Assembly (NCBI GenBank): GCA_022702705.1
Contig: CM040421.1
Span: 74,642,121 to 74,706,120, forward strand
From: Papilionanthe hookeriana x Papilionanthe teres
Lineage: Eukaryota > Streptophyta > Magnoliopsida > Asparagales > Orchidaceae
DNA: 64,000 nt
Direction of reading: 5' to 3'
Notes under the pieces: model-generated
The model's database searches: none
What the model saw: the letters and a program-made list of their open reading frames with translations, nothing else
What the model was told of the DNA's origin: nothing
Program-made: the position numbers and the translations under genes
Shown here: one piece after another, positions 34,741 through 46,284 of the stretch
Layout: the number at the start of each line of letters is the position of its first letter
How positions within the stretch are numbered: the first letter of the stretch is position 1

Positions 34741-35720
34741 CATAAACTGGCATTTTTTCCAATTAAGGACTAAATTTATTTCTTCACAACATTTAAGAAT
34801 TAATGATCAATGTTCTAAACACAATTCAAATGAAGTTACAAACACTAAAAAATTGTCCATAAAAATTTCAATTCCTTTTTATATAATCACAAAAAATAGC
34901 CATTGTACATCTTTGAAATGTAAAAGGTGCATTACATAAACAAAAGGGCATTCTTCTAAAAGAAAAAGTACCATAAGGACTGGTTAACGTTGTTTTCTCT
35001 TTATCCTCTAGAGTAATTTGTCTTTGGTGATAACCATTATATCCATCCAGAAAACAAAAGTATTTATGCTCAGTTAGTCTATCCAACATTTGATCCAGAA
35101 AGGGTAATGAAAATTGATCTTTCCTCGTCGTAAAGTTCTTTTCTATGATCAATGCATATCGCCATCCTATAACTTGTCTTGTTGGTATTAGTTTATTATG
35201 TTCATTAACAGCTAAAGTCACTCCTCCTTTCTTCGGAACACAATGTATTAGACTCACCCATGCATAATCTGAAATAGAGTAGATTATCCCAGCATCTAAC
35301 CACTTTAAAATTTCTTTCTTGACAACTTCTTTCATAATGGGATTTAATCTCCTTTGAGGATCAACCCTGGGTTTCAAGTTTTCTTCCATCAGAATTCTAT
35401 GCATATAAATTGAAGGACTGATTCCTTTAATATCAGCAATTGTTCATCCACAGACTTTCGTATATGTCTTCAAAAATTTCAATATACACTCTTCTTCTTC
35501 TAAAGTTAAGTTTGAGGAAATTATAACTAAAAAAGTTGAGGAATCACCTAAAAAGGCATATTTTAAATGTTTTGGAAGTAACTTTAATTCAAGTTTAAGA
35601 GGTTTCTCAATTTATGGACAAAAAATGTCTTTCTCTGTCATGTCAAAAACTTCAAAACCTTCTTGAACGAAATTTGAATCTTCTTAAATAAAATCATTAA
35701 AATTTTCTAATTCCTCTTCT
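34741..35720 (-). pseudogene. Reverse transcriptase of element B, truncated at its C-terminus
   Basis: The frame 35404-34868 (178 codons) carries MHRILMEENLKPRVDPQRR, KKEILKWLDAGIIYSIS, IHCVPKKGG, a FCFLDGYNGYHQ block with the first catalytic Asp, and MPFCLCNAPFTFQRCTMAIF. The second motif, expected as FMDDFSVFG, is damaged where the frame ends (near 34855-34870) and continues as FSVFVTSFELCLEH in another frame. The thumb is lost to the deletion that follows. Confidence 0.85.
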
Positions 35721-36265
35721 TGCTCATACTACAGTTCTTTCATTTCATATTTCTCATCATAAGTTGTTTTGAAATAGAAATTACTAAGATATATCATTTC
35801 ATCCATCCTGAAACATTCATCAACTTTAACTTTTGCAGGGTATTTCATTGATTTTGAATTATTAAAAAAAATTGTTTGATCATTAACACACATAGTAAAT
35901 TCCCCTTTTTGCACATCTATCATTGCTCTTCCTGTAGCTAGAAAGGTCTCCCCAAGATGATAGGTATCTCTTTATCTTCCTCCATATCTAGCACAATGAA
36001 ATTAACAGGAACGATAAATCAATTCACTTTTACTAATACATCTTCTACAAATTCTTTAGGATATGTTATAGAACGATCTGCTAATTACAAAGTTACAGTT
36101 GTAGGGGATATTTCTCTTAATCCTAATCTTTTAAATATAGATAATGACATAAGGTTAATGCTTGCAAATAAATCACATAAAGCTTTCCCAAAAATTTTGT
36201 CTCTAATCACACATGGAATTGTGAAGCTTCCTGGATCTTTAAGATTTTCAGGAAGTTTTCTCTGA
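35721..36265 (-). pseudogene. Aspartic protease and linker of element B
   Basis: The reading is FGKALCDLFASINLMSLSIF near 36160-36200. The active-site block in this family is DLGAS, and here the Gly is replaced by Phe, which should abolish activity. Downstream are SPTTVTL, the ILGRPFLA-type block (broken), and MIDVQKGEFTMCVNDQT at 35923 leading to the RT linker. Stops interrupt the middle. Confidence 0.8.
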
Positions 36266-37902
36266 ATTATATCACTGTACTCCTCACTAAGTGCAACAGT
36301 CTCTTTATCTTCAAACTTTCTTTTTCTATAAGAATATCTTTCATAAACTTCACATAGCTTGGCATTTGTTCTAAGGCTTAAGCAAATGGAATATTAATTC
36401 TAAGCTTTTTAAAGATTTCCAGAAATTTTGAATATTGTTTATCCAACTTTTTTTAACCAAGTCTCTGAGGAAATGAAGGTGGTGACGAATTTTCTGAATC
36501 AATTTTAAGTGGAGAAATAGGTTTCTCAAAACCATCTCGAGTGTCCTCTTTAGGTTCTTCAATTTCTTCTCTCTCTACTTCAATCACTTTTTTAACTCTA
36601 CCTTCCAAATCTTTTTCAATTCTAAGTTGCATAAGCTTTACTTGCTCTTTATTCTAGTTTTTTGGATTTACTTTAGTATTACTAGGAAATCTTCCTTGTG
36701 TTCTATTACATAATGAATTTACCATTTGTCCCAACCGATTCTCAATATTTCTACTTGCAGATCCTTGAATTTGTAACTGATTTCCCATTTGTAACACCAC
36801 TTCTTCTATAGACAACTTCTTATATTTAAATTATGGATTAATGTTAAAACCTGGAAGATAAGTAGGTTACAATAACTATTACCTTGGTTGTTCTAGTTCC
36901 TCAATAGGTTTACTTGGTTGTTCCCCTATTGCTGTTGGTACTTCCCAAATTGTTATTCCAATTAAAGTTAGGATGGTTTTTCCAACATGGGCTATAGTAG
37001 TTCTAATATGGGTTATTTAACTTACTATTAATAGAATTTAAAGTCTCTATTGATGTTTGAAAATTTACCATTTAGCCTACTGAATTCTTATCAATCATTG
37101 GTATTGGTTGAGAAAAAATCATTCCAAATTGGTTTATCTTCCTTGAAATTGTAGTAACTTGATTTTCTAACATTACAAAAGCTTCAGATTTATAAATATT
37201 GGCTACCTTCTTAGAATGCACCCTTTTAGAAGGCCATTGAAAATTATTAGTAGTCATTTCTTCAATTAAAGCATAAGCTTCATGTAATGGTTTTGACATC
37301 AATGAACCACGACCAGCGGCATCGATAATAGTTCGAAGAGATCCATCTATTCCATTATAAAAAGTTTGAATAATTAAACAATCTGGCATAGCATGGCGTG
37401 GACACTTTCCTAGGAGCTCTCTAAATTGTTCCCAAGCTTCATAAATAGATTCCCCTGCAAACTGACAAAAAGATGTATTATAATTTCAAAGCTTCACAGT
37501 TTTTAATGGTGGAAAATATTTAGCAATGAATTTTTGTGCTAAATCACCCCAAGTTCTGATAAATCCAAGTGCTAATGAATTCAACCATATCTTAGCCTCA
37601 TCTCTAAGTGAGAATGAAAAAATCCTAAGTCTAATAGCATCATTAGAAACACTATCATATTTAAATGTAGCACACAGTTTTAAAAAATTGGCAAGATTTA
37701 AATTTGGATCTTTAGTTGGTGCTCCCCGAAACTGATTATTTGATATCACTTAGATAAAAACAGGTTTAAATTTAAATGAATTAGTAGATACAACAGGATT
37801 TTGAATACAAACATGATGTTTATCCACTGTAGGGTTTGCATAATCTCTTAAAGGTCTAAAACCTTGATAAATTTCAACATTTCGATTATCTTGATTTGCC
37901 AT
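36266..37902 (-). pseudogene. Gag of element B
   Basis: It starts at 37902 with an MANQD... reading similar to the gags of A and D. The frame 37749-37486 contains NNQFRGAPTKDPNLNLANFL, RLRIFSFSLRDEAKIWLNSL and TWGDLAQKFIAKYFPP, the retrotrans_gag core. 37389-37072 contains MPDCLIIQTFYNGIDGSLRT and GRGSLMSKPLHEAYALIEEM. An in-frame stop near 37752 and others break it. The C-terminal part (37070-36270) is Asn/Gln-rich, then charged. Confidence 0.85.
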
Positions 37903-38091
37903 TTCATGAAATTTTTTAATTTTTTCTATATTTTTAATTTTTAAATTTTTCTAATTATTCGTTCTAATTTAGAATCGTAGGGCACTAGTCTTTCAGAATC
38001 TAAACTACGCATAAACTATTACAACACAACAATGAAAATAAAATAAACAGACATACACAAATAAAGTTTAATAAGACTTTCTAAAAATAGA

Positions 38092-38155
38092 AATTTTTTT
38101 TTTCTAAAAATTCCTTTTAATTTTTTTTTTCTAAAAATTCCTTTTAATTTTTTTT
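38092..38155. repeat. Short tandem duplication in the leader of element B
   Basis: Two adjacent copies of a unit of poly-T plus CTAAAAATTCCTTTTAA lie between gag start and PBS. Slippage in the T runs is the likely origin. Confidence 0.7.
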
Positions 38156-38185
38156 CCAATTAAAATCCAATTTGAAATAAAAATT

Positions 38186-38203
38186 TCTCTGGCAACAAAG
38201 CTA
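38186..38203 (-). promoter_or_regulatory. Primer binding site of element B
   Basis: In element sense TAGCTTTGTTGCCAGAGA, six bases after the LTR end. It is a decayed form of TGGCGCCGTTGCCGGGGA, the Athila-type site reported to pair with tRNA-Asp. It is the anchor for the inner boundary of the 5' LTR. Confidence 0.7.
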
Positions 38204-38209
38204 AAAAGA

Positions 38210-40101
38210 TGATCCCGATTGCTGATATTTATACTTGTGGTAGTGTGATTTATAATTATATGATATAAAATATAATTTTTTTAAAATAAAACTTCTTTAT
38301 TTACAATGGCACTAAAAACTTGATTCCAATGTAAAAAATAATTCATTATTTATATTTAAATTTCTGTATTGTACGCAAGTATACATATCATCATCAAGTA
38401 ATATAGGACTTTCTGACGAAGCCCGAAATATCTATCGCACAAGGAAATCTTTGGATATTATTAGAAAAAATAAGAAGATATAGATCACAAAATCTTTTTA
38501 GAAAAAGAAGTTTAAATAGTTTCAGATAACAGAAAACTTGAAAATGCTATTCTTTTTGGAATTTTTTGATATTATGAAATAAAGTAAACAATTAACTAAC
38601 TATAACGAGATTTTTGTAAGATTAAAGAAGTATAAATAAAAATAACTTTTTCCTTATCATGAATAAGTAATAAGTACTTGAGTTCTATTGTAGAAGTATA
38701 CAAATTGTGTTGTTTCAAATAGGAGCAAAATTATTCTTTACCCTTACTAGAGATGTTATAAAGAACATTGGCTAGTTTAAAGTTTGAATAGTTTTGAAGA
38801 CGAGATAGGTACGAAAGATACTAGCTCTCACTCTAGAGTTCCTTCTTTTATCTCCACTTAAGGTTTAACATCTCGCATCAAAACTTAAAATAATAAACTA
38901 AATTAGGGGCTTTAGTCTGACACCATAAAGTCCTTTAATTCTACACCCATCAAAGTATATTTCTCTACTAATTTGCACAAAATTATATGAATTACTTTCT
39001 CATCCATACATTTTGATGTGATTTGATCCAATATTGATTGAGAGAATACTTACAAAGGTCTTACATGTTCTCAAAAAAAATGTTAACAACTTATTTGGCC
39101 AAATCAAGAAATAAATGAAGTGCAAGAATTAAATCAACACAACTTTTTCCAACATTAAAGATCAATACTTCCATAACTTCCATCCATCACTTAATTACTT
39201 TCTATTTTAAGGAAAATGATAAGGAATACTACTCAGAATCCATGGATAAATCACAATAACATGTAAATATAAAAGTAGAAATCATGTAGAAAACATAAGA
39301 AGTCTCAACTAAAACTAAATCCAGTATAAAGATTAAAACTTATCTTAAGTTCCTCTCCACAAAACTATTAAATTTCCATTGAATCTCTTCCTTTCTCTTA
39401 CAAGACTACCTAGGAATGGTTGCCTAATCCTAGAGGGTTAAAATCTCTCTAAAACAATGAATTTTTACATAGAAATCTCCACCCACCTTCCCTTTCATTA
39501 GGAATGAGAATAGTGTGAAGAACCCCTAAGTAATTTTCCTACAACTTCTTACTATAACTACTCTCTCTAAACACACTAATACAACTTTATTCTTCTCTTT
39601 TTTTAGGCTCTTCAAGGCCTTTCTTTTATATTTTCTCAAAAGGTACCTTGGTGTCTCTTCAAATTGTGTTCATGTTCAATGAATCTTCCCAAAAGATGCA
39701 TCCTTTCAAGTGAAATTTGATTGTCTTTTGGCCCCATTGATCATTTACCCACATTTATACCAAAGGTTTCCTTAAACACCCCTTCAAAATTTGCCAAAAA
39801 TTCCTTAAAATTGCAAAGTAACTACACGGCACTTACGCGCGGGGCCTCTGGCGCTAAGGCGTGGCTCTCTCTGTCTACTGGCAATTAAGCGACAAATCTC
39901 GACGCTTAGGCGCCCTAGTTCAATTTTACAAGTTCTTCATTTTTTTCTTGAAATTTGATCCTTTTTCACTCACTTTTAAATATTTAGTCCATTTAGTTGT
40001 ACTTGAAAGAAAAAGACACAAATACTTTCCATTAAAGTGTAATATCATAAAAAATAGGTATAAAAATGTGAACATAAATTATAAATATTATAGGCTTATC
40101 A
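38210..40101 (-). repeat. 5' LTR of element B (1892 bases)
   Basis: Element-sense start TGATAAGCC at 40101 and end GGGATCA at 38210. It is the partner of 30024-31836. The GCGC cluster is at 39827-39914, the TATA box at 39624-39634, and the internal PBS-like block at 38305-38327. The right flank is CCCCA, then Tat-type LTR sequence. Confidence 0.9.
39624..39634 (-). promoter_or_regulatory. Putative TATA box of B 5' LTR
   Basis: Element-sense AAAATATAAAAGAAAGG, the same block as in LTR A and the 3' LTR. It is the promoter that would have driven the genomic transcript of B. Confidence 0.55.
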
Positions 40102-41776
40102 CCCCACTTTCACTTATTGTCTTTTGGATATCGTGGAGGACAACTGAACCCATTTTTTCTTTGCTTAGGGAACTCATCATCAAAATCCAAATGAATAGGA
40201 ACCCACCAAGTTATGAATAGGAGTTGATAAGATCACCCCAAACCTTTCCTTCTTTCTTTTCTGTAACTTACTTAAATTTTCTTGAAAAACTATACAAATA
40301 TTGCAAAAGTAAAAATTTCAGCGGGTGCACAAGAAGATGACAGGTACTCATTTACATTTTTGTTTTGTGATATCCTTTTATTTTAATCTACAACGCTTTC
40401 TTACCTGCATTTGTTTATTTTACTTGCAAAACTAAAAACAATTTTTCATGCTAAACCAAAACCAAAACAAAACAATTTTAAAATTTAAATATATTTATAA
40501 AAAAAAAACAAACACATGAATATGAACTAAATTTAATACACCTACTTTGGATGATCGGAAATTCCTCAGAGGAGGCAACTTACAGCTGCTAATGCGATTT
40601 TCCCAGTTTAAATGAACTTGTTTAGACTAAGTGAATCCAAAGAAAATAGTGGTTCTGGAATGAGGGACCATGAGATGCTAACCACTATGGCTTAATCAAC
40701 TTATACTTCCCCCAAAAGACATCTAAAATAACAACAACAATCATAACAACAAAATTGGACATACATATTTTAAACCTCTTTGAATTTCTTTGAAACTCTT
40801 GAACTTTAGACTTCAAACTTGGAAACTTCTACAACCAGGAGCATTGAACATGCACTGTGGGTAGCACGATGAGGACGTATCGAAGAACATCCTTGAGAGA
40901 GTAGACAAGTTTACAACAACAAAACTTTCCTTAGAAATAAACAACAAACCATAGGACTTCGAGGTTGTCTGTCTAGCACAAAATAAATCCTCAACTTATC
41001 TTTTAGACTTTTATACTCCGTGCAATATCAAGCCTTAACTCAACTTAGGATTCTGAGGTTGTCGTCTGATATAATGTAAACCCTCCCATCTTCCAGGTTA
41101 TTTGCACAATCGAGATTATGCAAATGTAAGCCCTAAATAATAAAATTGGCAAGATGAAACATTAAATGACTTATCTTCGAAACTGAAGCCAAACCATAGG
41201 ATAATTTGGAAAGTCATCAAGATTCTCCTCAGGATCTGTGATATACCCTAGCCTTATTCTTTCAAATTCCAAAATAAAATGTTCCAATTTGATCTTTTCC
41301 CATTTGAGATTTCCTACACACTACCTTGAAAATTCTAAACTTTGGAGTTCATGAAGACAATATTTTTTGGTCTAAATCGAGATTTTTATTAGGTGACTTC
41401 AGTCATTTAAGATGTAATTAACTATGGGGGTTTGCCCTTATAAAAACTTTAAGGACCAAACTTAATATAAACCCTATCTAATCTTTTATATTAGATAGGG
41501 GAATTGTTTGGTCAACCTAAAAACTTTTCGCAGACTAAAATAGATGTCATAGATTGTGTAGTTTATGTAATCGAGCTACATTATCAAATAATCTTTCTAT
41601 TCTTCGGGTTAGATGCATAGCTTGCAATTTTGTGCTTTTTTATTTAAACTATAGTATGTATGAGATAATTATGATTTCTTATTTTCAAAATAAAATTTAC
41701 TTTTTTAAATTATATAAATATATATTAAATGAAAATTTTAAAGAGAGCGAAGGTATATCCATTATGGTGACCGACA
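40102..41776 (+). repeat. T2 LTR fragment, part 2, with right LTR end
   Basis: This is homologous in inverse orientation to 8259-9900 of the T LTR. Clear anchors are GGAACATTTTATTTTGG (complement near 41270), the TAGTTAATTACATCTTAA block (41415-41435) and a GACCTCGAAGTCCTATGG-like block (40955). It ends ACCGACA at 41776, matching the inner end of LTR T, so T2 is a plus-strand element whose internal region should start here. Bases 40102-40106 (CCCCA) are the right target duplication of B. Confidence 0.8.
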
Positions 41777-41786
41777 ACTTCTAATT

Positions 41787-41794
41787 TGGCGACT
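41787..41794 (+). promoter_or_regulatory. Truncated primer binding site of T2
   Basis: TGGCGACT matches the first eight bases of the T PBS (TGGCGACTCC...), ten bases after the LTR end. The remaining ten bases are absent: the sequence changes at 41795 to inverted LTR. Confidence 0.6.
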
Positions 41795-44700
41795 GACATT
41801 ATGTTTCTGAATCATTCATCTACATTTAAGTTAAAGTTTAATGATAACATTTTAACCTGTGCTCAATGAACATTAATGTTTTAATTATCCCATGAGCAGG
41901 GTAACCAGGCATTCAGTTACATTTCATTTCAGGATTATGTGGGTCGACACCCTTAAGGGTAACTTGAATTATTAAGGCCTCTTTGTCTTTCTTTATGATT
42001 GGGCTTGCAGTGTTTTAGAATTATTCAAAAGTAGTTATGTTTTATTTTATAAACCTCATAAAGCAAATTAAATTAAATCTAGCTCACTACTAAGCCCTTA
42101 AGATCTTATAGATAAATTCATAATTATTACAGGTATTGAATTAAGTGGATTTAACTTCTATTAATATATTATATGTATAACTTGAGCACCAATTAGGGGC
42201 TTCAATTTCATGAATTATTATCTTCCTAACATAAGCACACTATATGAGAATCATCTGATTGGGTTAACTTCCATGTCATATTATTTCTAGAAATTATAAT
42301 TTTACCCTTGTTATAAAAGGTGTTGGATGGGTTTCTACATTTTAACCCCTTGTGTTTCAATCATCTAAGATAGTTAATTAATATAAAAATTACACATTTA
42401 CCCTTTAATTTAACCTATATTTTAATTAGAATACAAATTCTCATAATTACTATTTTCCCTTAAGGATTTAACTTCATAATTCCTCAAATCTAACTGTAAT
42501 GACTTTGAAATTTTATTGTTACCCTAATCATGGGTCAATTAAAAAATTAGAGGAGAAATTATAATTTTTTGTTTTTTTAAATTAAATAATCATTTAAACC
42601 CAAAAATATAGATTTTCAATGTTAATTAATTTAGTTGATCAAAACAAATTTTTTTATCCTCAAAAAAATTGTTGAATGTTCATTTAGGTCAGTGGACAAC
42701 TAGAAATAATTTTTGTGAAATTTTGAATCATATTTTTATTTTTATAATTATTAAATGACAATGTAAAGAATTAATAAATAGAAAAATTTTTTTTTTTTAA
42801 AACTCACTTTTTATATTTTTCATAAATCTCTTTGACCACAAGGACCTCAGCAAAAAAAAAATTATATTTTTCTCATTTTTATTTTATGATTGATAAAATT
42901 TAAAGTGTAAAATAGGCAAAAAAATAAAGTAATTATCTTAAATTTAGTTTTATTTTTCTTAGGTGTCCATGGTCATAAGGAACACCCTAGACCACTTTTT
43001 ATATATTTTATGATTTTTCTTTAAAACTATATAATTATTTAAAAGAAATGATTCAAATTTAATTAGAAAATTGATTTTTATATTAAAATTAATTTTAATG
43101 GCCTTAGAATTTTTATAGAAGCCTCATGAAGTGGTCTCAATTTGGCCTAATTTGGTAATTATTTGAATTGGTTTGTGTTTTTCTAATTTTTGTACTTTTC
43201 TAAATTTTAAAATAGAAAAATAGGTTTGAAATTTTTAAAATTCAATTGTTTATTTTTCAAACAATTCTCTGACCACAGTGAACCAACCAAATTCTCATTT
43301 ATTTTTATTTTTTTAAAATTATTTTAAGCAAATAATGGTAATTTAACTTGAATGTTAGAGTTTCACATGATAGAGGTGCTCTCAAGCTTTGTATAAATTA
43401 GAGAGCATCTCTAAACATATGAAGAATGAATCCCCAAAATTTTAAATCTTTGTGATTAATATTTAATTATTTATAATTAAAACAAACTTTGAAGTTTTTA
43501 ATTAATTAAAAATAAAATACAAGATAAATAATTTTTTCAGTCCACATTTTTTTCCTCTATTCACTAAGCATTGGGATATTTTTATTTTATTTTCATAAAT
43601 TATCTAGACCATGTTATGATTTTTAAAAGTTTTTGTATTTAATCAAATAAGAAATGGCCCATATTCCTAATTATCCAAGTTCGAGCCACTACAACATCAT
43701 ACCCATCAATCTTTACATGTGATGCGCTTCCATTTAATGTTGCCATTCACGTCAGTTGCCGCAGGGCTCCGCGTTCACGCACCATTCCATCATCCAACCA
43801 TGCCCAAGCCGTTCAACTGATACACACGCAATCGAACGACTGTGGGACTTCATCTCAACTGGTGTAACCCGAGAACCATCCATGCAAAGCAATAAGAACT
43901 CACTCAAAACTTAACCAAATAGCATGGGGTTTATTCCTACACCTTCATCTTGTCCAAATGAACTTATTTATACGTTTAATAAAGCATGAAATGAAGATTA
44001 TCTTCATAAAGGCCCAAACCGAGCTTAGATTTGAGTTAAATGGTGAAAACCTGAGCCAAAGAGGTGCAGCCTCAATTAGGATAGTTTTGAAGCTTCGTTC
44101 TGATCTGGCAAACCTCTTCCATGTTTCAGTTTGAGTAGTGGTTGAGTCTGTGTAGGAGTTCGATTAGCAGGTGGTACGGCCTATGAAGAAGTCAGGTGCA
44201 GGGAGCATTAGGGATAGGGACTTTAGGGGGGAACTTCCTCTCTTGCTCTGATGATGCTCAAGAGTTAATCAATATGTAGATTGATAAAGTTTAAGGAGAT
44301 GGCCAGAAAGTACCCTATTTTTAAGCTCTAAAATCGAGCTAAAGCAGTGGGGGAGATGGTTGGAATTCTGTTGGGATGAGCTTAGGAAGGTTGCAATTGA
44401 AGTCTAGAATGATTTCAGTAAGGCTTTGTTATGATTAGTGCATCATCCTTCCTTTGGATGTGAGAGGTGATGCTTAAATAGGCATGGCCATGGTGGCCAA
44501 CAAGGTTGACCAGGTGGTGGAAAGTGTTGCTTATGTTGAGGGATGAACGATGCAAGTGACCAATGGGGGCAAGCCACATTGGATGGGTGCAATTTGGTTC
44601 AAAAGAAGAAGAACCCTCTTAGTTTTGGGTTTTCTCATGATTAAGTGGGCCGAATAGAGTAGAGCTAGTGGCTAGCTGGGTCACGGAGGTCGTAAGTGCT

Positions 44701-46284
44701 TATTGGTGATGGGATTGGGGCTTCAAAAGCCTAGTGGAAAGGATCTATTTGGTTTAGACAAATTTGTAAAAAATCTACCAAATCAAGGACCCTTGGTCCA
44801 TGGCTCAACTAGGGTGGGCTAGGTTGATCTAAGTTGGGTCTTAGAGTTCAAATTGTGGTTGTGGTTGTTAGGGTTGGGCTAGACCTAGTGGTTTAAGGTG
44901 AGTTTGGGGTATGGATTCAAGATTAGGGTTTTTGGCTTGGACTTGGATTTTGGTTAGGCTAGGTTTTGCATTTGGATTAATTGGAAATTTAAAATGTTTT
45001 AGAAGATTTTGCATGATGAATTTTTATATCAATTTGTTAGAAATTAGGGTGCCATGAAGTTCAATTTGGTGAAATTTAGATTTTGGAGCAAAAATGGGGT
45101 TTGTGGTTTGGGTTAGCTTTAAGCTAGGTTTGAGTTTGTGTCTAGACCAATTGAGGGTTCAAATTGATCCAGGGGAGTGTTATAAATATTTTAGGATTCA
45201 AATTTTGGGAAATTGGGTTGTTTATGGGGTTCAATTTGATGGAATATAGGGGTATGGTCAAGCTATGGATTTTGGCTCAAAAAAGAAATTAGGGTTTGGA
45301 GGATGGTTCTATTGAGCTTTAATATTATTCAAATTGAATTTGAAAATAATGGAATTTGATTTGGATTTGAAATTGGGAGAGTTTGAAATCAATTTGTTGA
45401 AAATTGGGGGTGATTTGAAGAATTTAGGTACTTAGAAGTAATTTGGGAATTTTGGTTGATTTTTGTGGATTTGCATGTAATTGGAGATATTGGATTGTTC
45501 AAATTGATTTTGGAGACATTTGGAGTGAATTTAGAGATTTTTGCAATTTTTTGGAGCATGAGGGGTATTTTGGTAATTTTGGCAAATTTGGGGGTATTTT
45601 GGAAATTTTGGGGAAAATGGGGTAACTTAGGTAATCTGAGTGGTTTGGAATGGTTTAATATGATTTTAAAAGGGAATTAGAGAATTTGGTCCATTTTGGG
45701 AAAATTAGGGTTTTAGAGGCATTTTCGTAATTTTGAAGAAGTTTGGCTAAATGACTAAAGTTGTGTATTTTGGTAAAATTTGAATATAATGAGGATGCTA
45801 ATCTTAGAATCACCCTTTTGAGCCATGAGACCAAGGTAAATCCAATTTTGAGTCATCCATGTGTTGGTACTAAGCACCCTTAGCCAAAAACCAAGGGTTT
45901 GGGGGACCACCCACATGAATTTCCAAAAGAGTGGTGGACCAGGTTAAGCATGATTGGTTTAGGTTTTTGGGTTGTGAGTGGAAGTGAGGGTTTCAAGTGG
46001 GTGTGTGCAAGACTGACCAAGACCAAACCACCCAGGGCTAACCATTATGCCTGACAATCATATGGGGACTTTTCTTGAGCTCCCTCTTGCTTAGCTTTAT
46101 CCTACTAAGTGCTAGAGGTTGGAATCAAATGTGTGGAACTCCAAGAAGAGTGAAGAGGTGTTTAGAATTTTTATGGGGTAGGTTTCCATCACTAGTCCTC
46201 TAGGATAGACAACAGGAAAGTCCTATGGCTAGATCCTAAGTTTTAAGGAAAATGTACTAGATCTCAACAAAAGTGAGGTAAAAA
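41795..46284 (-). repeat. T3: Tat-type LTR fragment, minus orientation
   Basis: This is collinear with the T LTR from about 10.9 to 15.73 kb. Shared anchors are CCACATTTTTTTCCTCTATTCACT (43545, matching 12440), CAACTGGTGTAACCC (43857, matching 12757), the TATTTAA promoter block, the G/T-rich block, and TCCTCTAGGATAG (46196, matching 15652). The outer end is near 46284 (GAGGTAAAAA matching GAGGTCAACA). About 1.8 kb of the inner LTR end is missing, cut at 41795. No protein gene is present. The tract around 43.7-43.9 kb is the decayed counterpart of the CpG-rich island. Confidence 0.75.
44473..44480 (-). promoter_or_regulatory. Putative TATA box of T3
   Basis: Element-sense CCTATTTAAGCATCACCTC, aligned with the TATTTAAA of the T LTR at 13371-13378. 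Confidence 0.45.

Larger units (their letters stand above)
30024..40101 (-). mobile_element. Element B: Athila-like element with both LTRs, defective
   Basis: It has two LTRs (38210-40101 and 30024-31836), PBS 38186-38203 and PPT 31837-31850, with gag, protease, RT, a deleted RNase H region and integrase in the standard order, and a 4/5 matching target duplication. At 10.1 kb it is the only element here with both ends inside the window. Unlike C, it has no env-position gene: about 1.35 kb of non-coding sequence separates integrase from the PPT. It interrupts the T2 LTR. Confidence 0.88.

Noticed and set aside
35957..36265. Plus-strand frame of 102 codons
   Set aside because: Antisense of the element B protease.
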